Source: Nemertoderma westbladi
Taxonomy: Eukaryota; Xenacoelomorpha; Nemertodermatida; Nemertodermatidae
Length of the DNA stretch: 52,658 nucleotides
Direction of reading: 5' to 3'
Assembly: GCA_032718475.1 (NCBI GenBank)
Contig: JAUCBJ010006048.1
Location: 1-52,658, forward strand
Program-made: the position numbers and the translations under genes
The notes under the pieces: model-generated
The model's database searches: none
The model's input: only the letters and a program-made list of their open reading frames with translations
What the model was told of the DNA's origin: nothing
Shown here: piece by piece, positions 42,005-52,658 of the stretch
How the letters are laid out: every line of letters begins with the position of its first letter
Numbering within the stretch: position 1 is the stretch's first letter

Positions 42005-42855
42005 TATGGGTGTAATATTCAGACTTACCTACTTGGGCTATGTAAATAAAAGTATTGCAGTATTTATGATTATATATTATTATTATTTTTGATTGGTAGC
42101 ATACATCAAGCTTAGGTTATATGTTTGTATACTTACTTAGAATATTTACTACTTTATCCCTAGACCATCAGACTCTGTAAGTCAGTACAGCAGTACTGTA
42201 CATACTACTGTATGTACATACATACTATATGAATATTAGATTATAATTATTTATTTATTAGATTATTAATATTAATATTATTATATATAGCATATAATGT
42301 TTAGTAGGCATGCTGTAGTACAGGCAGAGAGGGGGGGGGGGGAGACTCTGGCTGAACACACTGCCTGACTTTACCCCCTAACAGAAATAATAAGCAAGTT
42401 TATCTATAGTACACTAGACACCACTGCCCAGTCAGTCAGTACAGCACAAAAGCAGATTGTCAAGATGTCAAGTTGCTCTAGGCCTATAGGCCTAACTAAC
42501 TACCACTATTCCTGAAACACTGCCTGATGTACTACAGTGAGCCTAACAGGGAATAATAATTATTAAAAAATAGAATAATAAACTAAGTTTATCCATAATA
42601 TACAGTGTTAGACACCACAGCGCATCAGTCAGTCAGTACAGCTCCACTACTGCACTAAGGCAGACTATCAGGTTGTCAAGAAATACCAGCAGGCCTACAC
42701 ACACAGTTATCTGGAATAGTCAGATACTGGTAGGCCCTGATACCACATTCTACCTACAATATTGACAGAGACCTGCAATGTATAAAGACAAGTATTGCTG
42801 ATACAATGTTGACTTGTGTCAATTGACGCAGTTGGCTGTTAACGTGTGTCAAAAT
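42005..42855. other. 5' non-coding region of the piggyBac element
   Basis: About 850 bp between the transposase start and the right inverted end, without ORFs. It holds imperfect duplicated segments (GTCAGTCAGTACAGC near 42430 and 42625; CAAGTTTATC.ATA near 42396 and 42584), TAGGCCTA motifs and a G run. It presumably includes the transposase promoter; no specific element can be identified. Confidence 0.6.
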
Positions 42856-43522
42856 TCCGGCTGTTCTAGTGTTAATTAAAGGCACTTATTTTACAATTGT
42901 TCAAATCATATACATTTCATTCAATGTGCTATAAAATAAACTTAGTAAATTACGAATACAGTGCACAGGTATGGTACTCTACTCGCCCCATATACAAGCC
43001 TCGTTACGCTCTTTCTCTTCATTTGGTCGTCATATTATCTATTATAACAAGTTGAATGGAGATCAGCCCTTTCTTTCACTTTTAAACATTATGAGTGCTC
43101 AAATTAAGCACCTTTATCCTTAAATAAGAACCATCTTTAGGTGCTAATTTAACTTACAATTAAACGCACCTTAAATTAATTAAATAGAAGATTATCGGTA
43201 CATTTAGTTTGAGTCAGACTTAGAGTTAGATTAAAAACAGTGTAAAAGTGAATATATAATTTTGTTGAAGCGGAGTATTAAAATATTTAAAAATTACAGA
43301 AATTATTAATTGTAAAAAATTTGTGAAAAATAATCTTCAATTCACATTTTGTGTTGTACAGGATCTATTATTAAATAACTATTTCTAATTTGGAAAATCA
43401 CTGATCTCTGGGTAAAATGTCTGTTTTCAATACCCGGGAACCAGAGACCTATCCAGAGACCAAAATACCGCCCGGAGAATCCAGAGATCAGAGAACAGTT
43501 ACAAGTCTCTGTTTCAACTCTA

Positions 43523-43591
43523 GTGTCAAGTATAATTGCAGTTATTCAAGTTACTTTTTTTACTCAGTTCATAAAGGTGTCAAGTACAATT
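43523..43591. repeat. Single satellite monomer bridge after hAT copy 3
   Basis: Same arrangement as after the other hAT copies: right GTGTCAAG duplication, one monomer, then a spacer. Confidence 0.9.
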
Positions 43592-44305
43592 GGTATAAAA
43601 CATGTAATGCAAAATCTGACCTTTTTATTAACACCCTACCAAAACTACAATATATCCGCTGTATCTAACTTGATTCGATTTTGGTCATACATATAGATAG
43701 ACCAAGAGTATTTATTGTTGTTGTTAAGAGTTTTAGTACATCGTATCTTTGTTGTGTTTCAGTCACACTTTCATGACTTTGTGAATAAATTGGGAAGCTC
43801 TAACTTCGTCCTTAAATAGCGAGGAATTCTTTAGTCCCTTTGTAACCAACTATAATACACAGTAGCTTTTCCACGAATGGAACCTTCCAGCCTTTACCAT
43901 GCCAATTTATATATATTGTTATATATAAATTCTTGTCGGACTGTGGACTTGTGTGACTTGGTTGACTGGTTTCTTATCGGGAGTAGCTGGGATAGCGCAG
44001 TGGTTTCACTCTCACTACGAGATAGCACTTGAGCGTGCCACCCACAGGAAGATATCCATATTTCCTTGAACAACACTGCCAGATTTTTATTTTTCGTACA
44101 GGATTCAATGATATGGTTTCAATGGACAAGCTATTGAACCACTAACCCTACAGTACCGAAATTATAAAACCGCAGGTTACGCACAATTAAAAAGTTAACG
44201 AATTAAGCAACCAGTCACAGTTCAGGTTTTAATTATAACTATATTAGTTATTAATAAAATAAAAATTTTATTTTACCTTCCCACTAAGTCGATGTTTCTC
44301 TACAT
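43592..44305. repeat. Satellite spacer, copy f (full length)
   Basis: Nearly identical to copies a and c, with substitutions shared with d and h (for example GGGAAGCTCTAACTTCG, AGCGAGGAATTC). Contains CTGGGATAGCGCAGTGG, the best version of the tRNA A-box-like stretch. Confidence 0.95.
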
Positions 44306-46723
44306 CTCAAGTTACTTTTTTTACTCAGTTCATAAACGTGTCAAGTATTATTGCAGTTATTCGAGTTACTTTTTTTACTCGGTTCATAAAGGGGTCAAGT
44401 ATAATTGCAGTTATTCAAGTTACTTTTTTACTCAGTTCATAAAGGTGTCAAGTATAATTGCTTTGTTTCCAGTTACTTTTACTCAGTTCATAAGGGTGTC
44501 AAGTATAATTGCTTTACTTCCAGTTACTTTTTTACTCAGTTCATAAAGGTATCAACTATAATTGCAGTTATTCAAATTGCTTTTCTACTCAGTTCATAAA
44601 GGTGTCAAGTATAATTGCTTTACTTCCAGTTACTTTTACTCAGTTCATAAAGGTATCAAGTATAATTTCAGTTATTCAAATTGCTTTTCTACTCAGTTCA
44701 TAAAGGTGTAAAGTATAATTGCTTTACTTCCAGTTACTTTTACTCAGTTCATAAAGGTATCAAGTATAATTGCAGTTATTCAAGTTACGTTTTTTACTCA
44801 GTTCATAAAGGTGTCAAGTATAATTGCAGTTATTCAAGTTACGTTTTTTACTCAGTTCATGAAGGTGTCAAGTATAATTGCAGTTATTCGAGTTACTTTT
44901 TTTACTCGGTTCATACAGGGGTCAAGTATAATTGCAGTTATTCAAGTTACTTTTTTACTCAGTTCATAAAGGTGTCAAGTATAATTGCTTTGTTTCCAGT
45001 TACTTTTACTCAGTTCATAAAAGTGTCAAGTATAATTGCTTTACTTCCAGTTATTTTTACTCAGTTCATAAAGGTGTCAAGTATAATTGCAGTTATTCAA
45101 GTTACGTTTTTTACTCTGTTCATAAAGGTGTCAAGTATAATTGCTTTGTTTCCAGTTACTTTTACTCAGTTCATAAAGGTGTCAAGTATAATTGCTTTAC
45201 TTCCAGTTACTTTTACTCAGTTCATAAAGGTATCAAGTATAATTGCAGTTATTCAAATTGCTTTTCTACTCAGTTCATAAAGGTGTCAAGTATAATTGCT
45301 TTACTTCCAGTTACTTTTACTCAGTTCATAAAGGTGTCAAGTATAATTGCAGTGTATTCCAGTTACTTTTCTACTCGGTTCATAAAGGTGTCAAGTATAA
45401 TTGCTTTACTTCCAGTTACTTTTACTCAGTTCATAAAGGTATCAAGTATAATTGCAGTTATTCAAGTTACGTTTTTTACTCAGTTCATAATGGTGTCAAG
45501 TATAATTGCAGTTATTCAAGTTACTTTTTTACTCAGTTCCTAAAGGTGTCAAGTATAATTGCAGTTATTCAAGTTACTTTTTTTACTCAGTTTATAAAGG
45601 GGTCAAGTATAATTGCAGTTATTCAAGTTACTTTTTTACTCAGTTCCTAAAGGTGTCAAGTATAATAGCAGTTATTCAAGTTACTTTTTTTACTCAGTTC
45701 ATAAAGGTATCAAGTATAATTGCAGTTATTCAAATTGCTTTTCTACTCAGTTCATAAAGGTGTCAAGTATAATTGCTTTACTTCCAGTTACTTTTACTCA
45801 GTTCATAAAGGTATCAAGTATAATTGCAGTTATTCGAGTTACTTTTTTTACTCGGTTCATACAGGTGTCAAGTATAATTGCAGTTATTCAAGTTACTTTT
45901 TTACTCAGTTCATAAAGGTGTCAAGTATAATTGCTTTACTTCCAGTTACTTTTACTCAGTTCATAAAGGTATCAAGTATAATTGCAGTTATTCAAATTAC
46001 TTTTCTACTCGGTTTATAAAGGTGTCAAGTATAATTGCTTTACTTCCAGTTACTTTTACTCAGTTCATAAAGGTATCAAGTATAATTGCAGTTAATCAAG
46101 TTACGTTTTTTACTCAGTTCATAATGTTGTCAAGTATAATTGCAGTTATTCAAGTTACTTTTTTACTCAGTTCCTAAAGGTGTCAAGTATAATAGCAGTT
46201 ATTCAAGTTACTTTTTTTACTCAGTTCATAAAGGGGTCAAGTATAATTGCAGTTATTCAAGTTACTTTTTTACTCAGTTCATAAAGGTGTCAAGTATAAT
46301 TAATTGCGTTGTTTCCAGTTACTTTTACTCAGTTCATAAAGGTGTCAAGTATAATTGCTTTACTTCCAGTTTCTTTTACTCAGTTCATAAAGGTATCAAG
46401 TATAATTGCAGTTATTAAAATTACTTTTATACTCAGTTCATAAAGGTGTCAAGTATAATTGCTTTACGTCCAATTACTTTTACTCAGTTCATAAAGGTAT
46501 CAAGTATAATTGCAGTTATTCAAGTTACTTGTTTTACTCAGTTCATAAAGGTGTCAAGTATAATTGCAGTTATTCAAGTTACTTTTTTACTCACTTCATA
46601 AAGGTGTCAAGTATAATTGCTTTACTTCCAGTTACTTTTACTCAGTTCGTAAAGGTGTCAAGTATATTTGCAGTTATTCAAGTTACTTTTTTTACTCAAT
46701 TCATAAAGGTGTCAAGTACAATT
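44306..46723. repeat. Satellite array 5 (~46 monomers)
   Basis: Same monomers. The left third parallels 14575-15350 and the right ~970 bp (from about 45756) is nearly identical to 16430-17397. One monomer near 45346-45370 has an unusual GCAGTGTATTCCAG junction, a likely recombination scar. Confidence 0.97.
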
Positions 46724-47144
46724 GGTATAAAACATGTAATGCAAAATCTGACCTTTTTATTAACACCCTACCAAAACTACAATATATCCACTGTAACTAA
46801 CTTGATTCGATTTTGGTCATACATATAGATAGACCAAGAGTATTTATTGTTGTAGTTAAGAGTTTTAGTACATCGTTCTTTTTTGTGTTTCAGTCACACT
46901 TTCATGACTTAGTGAATAAATTGGGAAGCTCCAACTTCGTCCTTAAATAGAGAGGAATTATTTAGTCCCTTTGTAACCAACTATAATATACAGTAGCTTT
47001 TCCACGAATGGAACCTTCCAGCCTTTACCATGCCAATTTATATATATTATTATATATAAATTCTTGTCTGACTGTGGACTTGTGTGACTTTGTTGACTGG
47101 TTTCTTATCAGGAGTAGCTGGGATAGCACAGTGGTTTCACTCTC
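46724..47144. repeat. Satellite spacer, copy g (truncated)
   Basis: Identical in extent to copy b, with the same breakpoint into monomer sequence at TCTCACTCAG. Confidence 0.93.
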
Positions 47145-47272
47145 ACTCAGTTCATAAAGGTGTCAAGTATAATTGCTTTACTTCCAGTTACTTTTACTCA
47201 GTTCATAAAGGTATCAAGTATAATTGCAGTTATTCAAGTTACTTTTTTTACTCAGTTCATAAAGGTGTCAAG
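47145..47272. repeat. Short satellite array before hAT copy 4
   Basis: Matches 17819-17946 except for a base in the T-run region of the B monomer (ACTTTTTTT versus ACGTTTTTT). Confidence 0.95.
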
Positions 47273-48490
47273 TAGAGTTGCAACAGAGACCTGTTTTTCT
47301 TAATCCCGGTAAACCAGAGACCTACCCAGAGAATTATTTTGAAAAATACCGGATACCAGAGCCGGAGATCAGAGACTTTGCATATTTTTGTTCTTACAGT
47401 TTGATTAGTCCCATAAAGCACAAACAGGTACATATGGACTGATAACTGTTTTTATATGGTTGAATTACAGTAAATCCAACCCATTTCAACCCTTAGTTCA
47501 CACTACCGAGTCAAAGTAAAAGTCAAAAGACAAAATGTAAAACATAATCACAAGAAATATAATTTGTTCTAGAATGCCCTTATGTATTTATTATATTAGG
47601 CCTATACATAATGTATTATTATTTATTATTGCTACCTAGCTATATTTAATTTATTTTGACTTTGACTCGGTAGTGTGAACGCGGCCTTACCCATTGGAAG
47701 AAAATAAGCACACGTACAGTTTGGGGGACTTAATTAATATTAATTTGGTTATTTGTTTATTAGTTCGTTCTTATTTTGTTATTTTTAATTAATAATATGT
47801 TACATAAATTTGTTTTGCGCCATAGGTACCGGTACTTTGTTAATTAAAGGCACTTATTTTACAATTGTTCAAATCATATACATTTCATTCAATGTGCTAT
47901 AAAATAAACTTAGTAAATTACGAATACAGTGCACAGGTATGGTACTCTACTCGCCCCATATACAAGCCTCGTTACGCTCTTTCTCTTCATTTGGTCGTCA
48001 TATTATCTATTATAACAAGTTGAATGGAGATCAGCCCTTTCTTTCACTTTTAAACATTATGAGTGCTCAAATTAAGCACCTTTATCCTTAAATAAGAACC
48101 ATCTTTAGGTGCTAATTTAACTTACAATTAAACGCACCTTAAATTAATTAAATAGAAGATTATCGGTACATTTAGTTTGAGTCAGACTTAGAGTTAGATT
48201 AAAAACAGTGTAAAAGTGAATATATAATTTTGTTGAAGCGGAGTATTAAAATATTTAAAAATTACAGAAATTATTAATTGTAAAAAATTTGTGAAAAATA
48301 ATCTTCAATTCACATTTTGTGTTGTACAGGATCTATTATTAAATAACTATTTCTAATTTGGAAAATCACTGATCTCTGGGTAAAATGTCTGTTTTCAATA
48401 CCCGGGAACCAGAGACCTATCCAGAGACCAAAATACCGCCCGGAGAATCCAGAGATCAGAGAACAGTTACAAGTCTCTGTTTCAACTCTA
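47273..48490. mobile_element. Non-autonomous hAT-type element, copy 4 (1218 bp)
   Basis: Same ends, same GTGTCAAG duplication (47265-47272 and 48491-48498) and same monomer position as the others. Carries the 7-bp longer allele of copy 3 and the uninterrupted TTAA that serves as the empty site for the piggyBac insertion in copy 3. Confidence 0.92.
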
Positions 48491-48559
48491 GTGTCAAGTA
48501 TAATTGCAGTTATTCAAGTTACTTTTTTTACTCAGTTCATAAAGGTGTCAAGTACAATT
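48491..48559. repeat. Single satellite monomer bridge after hAT copy 4
   Basis: Same arrangement as at 19158, 22192 and 43523. Confidence 0.9.
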
Positions 48560-49272
48560 GGTATAAAACATGTAATGCAAAATCTGACCTTTTTATTAAC
48601 ACCCTACCAAAACTACAATATATCCACTGTAACTAACTTGATTCGATTTTGGTCATACATATAGATAGACCAAGAGTATTTATTGTTGTAGTTAAGAGTT
48701 TTAGTACATCTATCTTTTTTGTGTTTCAGTCACACTTTCATGACTTTGTGAATAAATTGGGAAGCTCTAACTTCGTCCTTAAATAGCGAGGAATTCTTTA
48801 GTCCCTTTGTAACCAACTATAATATACAGTAGCTTTTCCACGAATGGAACCTTCCAGCCTTTACCATGCCAATTTATATATATTATTATATATAAATTCT
48901 TGTCTGACTGTGGACTTGTGTGACTTTGTTGACTGGTTTCTTATCGGGAGTAGCTGGGATAGCGCAGTGGTTTCACTCTCACTACGAGATAGCACTTGAG
49001 CGTGCCACCCACAGGAAGATATCCATATTTCCTTGAACAACACTGCCAGATTTTTATTTTTCGTACAGGATTCAATGATATGGATTCAATGGACAAGCTA
49101 TTGAACCACTAACCCTACAGTACCGAAATTATAAAACCGCAGGTTACGCACAATTAAAAAGTTAACGAATTAAGCAACCAGTCACAGTTCAGGTTTTAAT
49201 TATAACTATATTAGTTATTAATAAAATAAAAATTTTATTTTACCTTCCCACTAAGTCGATGTTTCTCTACAT
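48560..49272. repeat. Satellite spacer, copy h (full length)
   Basis: Full 713-bp version. Its TA-rich tract reads TATATATTATTATATATAAA, the form that matches both half-spacers d and e and so serves as the empty site for the 16-kb block. Confidence 0.95.
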
Positions 49273-50438
49273 CTCAAGTTACTTTTTTTACTCAGTTCAT
49301 AAACGTGTCAAGTATAATGGCAATTATTCGAGTTACTTTTTTTACTCGGTTCATAAAGGGGTCAAGTGTAATTGCATTTATTCAAGTTACTTTTTTACTC
49401 AGTTCATAAAGGTGTCAAGTATAATTGCTTTGTTTCCAGTTACTTTTACTCAGTTCATAAGGGTGTCAAGTATAATTGCTTTACTTCCAGTTACTTTTAC
49501 TCAGTTCATAAAGGTATCAAGTATAATTGCAGTTATTCAAATTGCTTTTCTACTCAGTTCATAAAGGTGTCAAGTATAATTGCTTTACTAAAGTATAATT
49601 GCTTTACTTCCAGTTACTTTTACTCAGTTCATAAAGGTATCAAGTATAATTGCAGTTATTCAAGTTACGTTTTTTACTCAGTTCATAAAGGTGTCAAGTA
49701 TAATTGCAGTTATTCAAGTTACGTTTTTTACTCAGTTCATGAAGGTGTCAAGTATAATTGCAGTTATTTGAGTTACTTTTTTTACTCGGTTCATAAAGGG
49801 GTCAAGTATAATTGCAGTTATTCAAGTTACTTTTTTACTCAGTTCATAAAGGTATCAAGTATAATTGCTTTGTTTCCAGTTACTTTTACTCAGTTCATAA
49901 AGGTGTCAAGTATAATTGCTTTACTTCCAGTTATTTTTACTCAGCTCATAAAGGTATCAAGTATAATTGCAGTTATTCAAATTGCTTTTCTACTCAGTTC
50001 ATAAAGGTGTCAAGTATAATTGCTTTACTTCCAGTTACTTTTACTCAGTTCATAATGGTGTCAAGTATAATTGCAGTTATTCAAGTTACGTTTTTTACTC
50101 TGTTTATAAAGGTGTCAAGTATAATTGCTTTGTTTCCAGTTACTTTTACTCAGTTCATAAAGGTGACAAGTATAATTGCTTTACTCCAAGTTAATTTTAC
50201 TCAGTTCATAAAGGTATCAAGTATAATTGCAGTTATTCAAGTTACTTTTTTACTCAGTTCATAAAGGTGTCAAGTATAATTGCAGTTATTCAAGTTACTT
50301 TTTTACTCAGTTCATAAAGGTGTCAAGTATAATTGCTTTACTTCCAGTTACTTTTACTCAGTTCATAAAGGTATCAAGTATAATTGCAGTTATTCAAATT
50401 GCTTTTCTACTCAGTTCATAAAGGTGTCAAGTATAATT
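49273..50438. repeat. Satellite array 6 (~22 monomers)
   Basis: A/B monomers. A partial deletion at about 49590 (TTTACTAAAGTATAATTGC) fuses two monomers. Confidence 0.96.
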
Positions 50439-51151
50439 GGTATAAAACATGTAATGCAAAATCTAACCTTTTTATTAATGCCATACCAAAACTACAATGT
50501 ATCTGCTGTATCTAACTTGATTCGATTTTGGTCATACATATAGATAGACCAAGAGTATTTATTGTTGTTGTTAAGAGTTTTAGTACATCGTTCTTTGTTG
50601 TGTTTCAGTCACACTTTCGTGACTTTGTGAATAAGTTGGGAAGCTCCAACTTCGTCCTTAAATAGGGAGGAATTATTTAGTCCCTTTGTAACTAACTATA
50701 ATACACAGTAGCTTTTCCACGAATGGAACCTTCCAGCCTTTACCATGCCAATTTATATATATTGTTATATATAAATTCTTGTCGGACTGTGGACTTGTGT
50801 GACTTGGTTGACTGGTTTCTTATCGGGAGTACCTGGGATAGCGAAGTGGTTTCACTCTCACTACGAGATGGCACTTGAGCGTGCCACCCACAGGAAGATA
50901 TCCATATTTCCTTGAACAACACTGCCAGATTTTTGTTTTTCGTACAGGATTCAATGATATGGATTCAATGGACAAGCTATTGAACCACTAACCCTACAGT
51001 ACCGAAATTATAAAACCGTAGGTTACGCACAATTAAAAAGTTAACGAATTAATCAACCAGTCACAGTTCAGGTTTTAATTATAACTATATTAGTTATTAA
51101 TAAAATAAAAATTTTATTTTACCTTCCCACTAAGTCGATGTTTCTCTACAT
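50439..51151. repeat. Satellite spacer, copy i (full length)
   Basis: Full-length spacer directly between arrays 6 and 7, without an adjacent hAT copy. The A-box-like stretch is mutated here (GGGATAGCGAAGTGG). Confidence 0.95.
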
Positions 51152-51582
51152 CTCAAGTTACTTTTTTTACTCAGTTCATAAACGTGTCAAGTATAATTGC
51201 AGTTATTCGAGTTCCTTTTTTTACTCGGTTCATAAAGGGGTCAAGTATAATTGCAGTTATTCAAGTTACTTTTTTACTCAGTTCATAAAGGTGACAAGTA
51301 TAATTGCTTTGTTTCCAGTTACTTTTACTCAGTTCATAAGGGTGTCAAGTATAATTGCTTTACTTCCAGTTACTTTTACTCAGTTCATAAAGGTATCAAG
51401 TATAATTGCAGTTATTCAAATTGCTTTTCTACTCAGTTCATAAAGGTGTAAAGTATAATTGCTTTACTTCCAGTTACTTGTACTCAGTTCATAAAGGTAT
51501 CAAGTATAATTGCAGTTATTCAAGTTACGTTTTTTACTCAGTTCATAAAGGTGTCAAGTATAATTGCAGTTATTCAAGTTAT
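51152..51582. repeat. Satellite array 7 (~8 monomers), right edge of the satellite domain
   Basis: The last monomers end at TTATTCAAGTTATATTGATA, where a short TTGATATAAGTTA repeat (about 51582-51628) forms the transition to flanking DNA. Confidence 0.95.
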
Positions 51583-51674
51583 ATTGATATAAGTTATTGA
51601 TATAAGTTATATTGATTATTGATATAACTGGAAAAATATGGCATCTCTTAATCTCAATTATCTAACATATGTTC

Positions 51675-51926
51675 TCATCCGGATTTTGATTCACGTAGCA
51701 AACTATATTTTAAACTCTTGCAGATGGTTGTATCACCTGAGGAATTGCCATCAAACGCAACTACTGTATCAGTACATCCAAAGATAATTCCAAAAATGTT
51801 ATCGACCAAATGAAGGTTAACTGGGCCAAGAAGGTTTTGTTTGAGTTCCGCCTGATTAGTGGAATCGAAAATATTCGCCAGGTAGGGAGAATGGTCAGAA
51901 ATGGTGTAAACACCACTCTGGCCTTT
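51675..51926 (-). CDS. Coding-like exon of an unidentified gene
   Basis: On the minus strand an open frame follows a good splice-acceptor context (TTGACAATTTTTGTATAG ending at 51927). It reads SGVYTISDHSPYLANIFDST, then AELKQNLLGPVNLHLVDNIF and GCTDTVVAFDGNSSGDTTIC, and ends at a TGA at 51677-51675. It contains about 83 codons. Composition and alternation of hydrophobic and charged residues look like a globular protein, and the other frames of this strand are closed. There is no start codon, so it would be an internal or terminal exon, or a fragment. I do not recognise the family. It could be part of another mobile element. Expression data would decide. Confidence 0.4.
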   Translation of the reverse strand, partial: KGQSGVYTISDHSPYLANIFDSTNQAELKQNLLGPVNLHLVDNIFGIIFGCTDTVVAFDGNSSGDTTICKSLKYSLLRESKSG

Positions 51927-51929
51927 CTA

Positions 51930-52658
51930 TACAAAAATTGTCAACAAAAGAAGGACTTATAAGTACTGTAATATAATGTTACAATATTAATTCAGGATAA
52001 TGTATTCTGTTACCCTTTATTTGAATTATTTATTGCATGTGCTCGTTAGTTATATTCAAATTAATATTCTGTACAGTAGAAGTTATAGAAAAATATAACC
52101 CTCCATGTTAGCTCTATATAAATTTTCCCTGGAATAATAATTCCTTGTTTTCAATATAAATTGGCTGAAACCCCAAATATTTCTTAATGAAGTTAAAAAA
52201 AACTGGCGCAACTATAACACTAAAATCACTTTAATACTTAAGCTAGCTTACTGTAGTTATGCATCACAAAGTCAATGGCGCAAAATGACTGCAAACATGT
52301 GTTTACTGTAGTGGTTTGAAAAATAGATTTAACTTAAACATATGCAGATCAAAAGTAGAAATGAAGTTTATTTCAGAGTAGCCGCAGAGTTGGGTGGGGA
52401 AGGGGGGGGGGGGGGGGGGGGGGTACCGGTAGTTAAAAATTGGTAAAGAAACCAAATATATAACTACCAGTACCAAACTTCATTAAAGTCTATTTTTCAG
52501 TGACCTAACATATTATACTGGAAGGGTATGACAAGAAAAGTATGAGACTATCACCTTTGCCAATATAGACTGTTCGGTTGAACATAAATTAATAAAATAA
52601 TATTATATTATTTAGGACAAAATGCTTTTAATATATTTCTCAATGGATAGCTTGACAT
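51930..52658. other. AT-rich flanking sequence, no recognised gene
   Basis: No ORF or repeat of note apart from a long G run at about 52401-52423 followed by GTACCGGTA. Confidence 0.55.

Larger units (their letters stand above)
40073..42871 (-). mobile_element. piggyBac DNA transposon (2799 bp), TTAA target site
   Basis: CACTAGAACAGCCGGA at 40073-40088 is repeated as an exact reverse complement at 42856-42871. TTAA is duplicated at 40069-40072 and 42872-42875, and the empty site is visible in the other three hAT copies. It encodes a piggyBac transposase on the minus strand. Subterminal CGTCAATTGACG-type palindromes occur at 40091-40102, 40267-40278 and (GTCAATTGACGC) 42818-42829, plausible transposase-binding repeats. 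A G run sits at about 42331-42342. Perfect ends and one visible coding lesion indicate a recent insertion. Confidence 0.97.
39502..43522. mobile_element. Non-autonomous hAT-type element, copy 3, split by a piggyBac insertion
   Basis: Same ends and GTGTCAAG target duplication as copies 1, 2 and 4. The length without the 2799-bp insertion and its duplicated TTAA is 1218 bp, 7 bp longer than copies 1 and 2 because of an extra AGTCAAA-type heptamer at about 39745-39765, which is shared with copy 4. The insertion lies at the TTAA in GGTACCGGTACTTTGTTAAT, at 40069-40072. Confidence 0.92.

Overview
The window looks like a repeat-dominated nuclear segment from an animal genome, probably an invertebrate. 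It is AT-rich and contains relics of non-LTR retrotransposons, a Penelope-like element, a piggyBac element, hAT-type non-autonomous elements and a eukaryotic tyrosine-recombinase gene, plus kilobases of tandem satellite. I see no operons, rRNA or convincing tRNA genes, and no complete host gene. The species cannot be fixed from the sequence; the invertebrate assignment is inference from the transposon mix.

Layout. (1) 1-10.57 kb is a graveyard of broken elements: an endonuclease-plus-reverse-transcriptase non-LTR element on the minus strand with fragments of the same family on the plus strand, the 3' tail of a second non-LTR family, a decayed transposase-like gene (about 4.0-4.7 kb), a foldback element (5.4-5.95 kb), Penelope-like fragments in head-to-head orientation (6.4-7.64 kb) and an unrecognised gene relic (9.5-10.0 kb). 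(2) 10.58-22.58 kb and 38.70-51.58 kb form one satellite domain. Arrays of a 51-54 bp monomer are separated by copies of a 713 bp spacer, and four copies of a 1.21 kb hAT-type element sit at the same position in the monomer. (3) 22.58-38.70 kb is a 16.1 kb block that splits one 713 bp spacer into two complementary halves. It holds a roughly 8 kb, 19-bp minisatellite (itself hit by a 5'-truncated non-LTR retrotransposon), 185-bp and 87-bp tandem repeats, a tyrosine-recombinase ORF bracketed by ~360 bp direct repeats, and a recurrent ATATGGCC motif that I did not see elsewhere in the window. (4) 40.07-42.87 kb is a nearly intact piggyBac element with perfect 16-bp inverted ends and a TTAA duplication, inserted inside the third hAT copy. 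(5) 51.58-52.66 kb is flanking sequence with one coding-like exon of unknown identity.

How it fits together. Insertions nest in datable order: satellite array, then hAT element, then duplication of array plus hAT, then piggyBac inside one hAT copy; separately the 16.1 kb block entered a spacer, and a non-LTR element entered the minisatellite in that block. The long open frames across the satellite are an artefact of a stop-free monomer. The most unusual object is the 16.1 kb block: it is bounded by an empty site visible in paralogous spacers, has weakly similar inverted ends each carrying ATATGGCC, and includes a recombinase gene. It may be a large, previously undescribed recombinase-bearing element, but its autonomy and exact ends are unproven.
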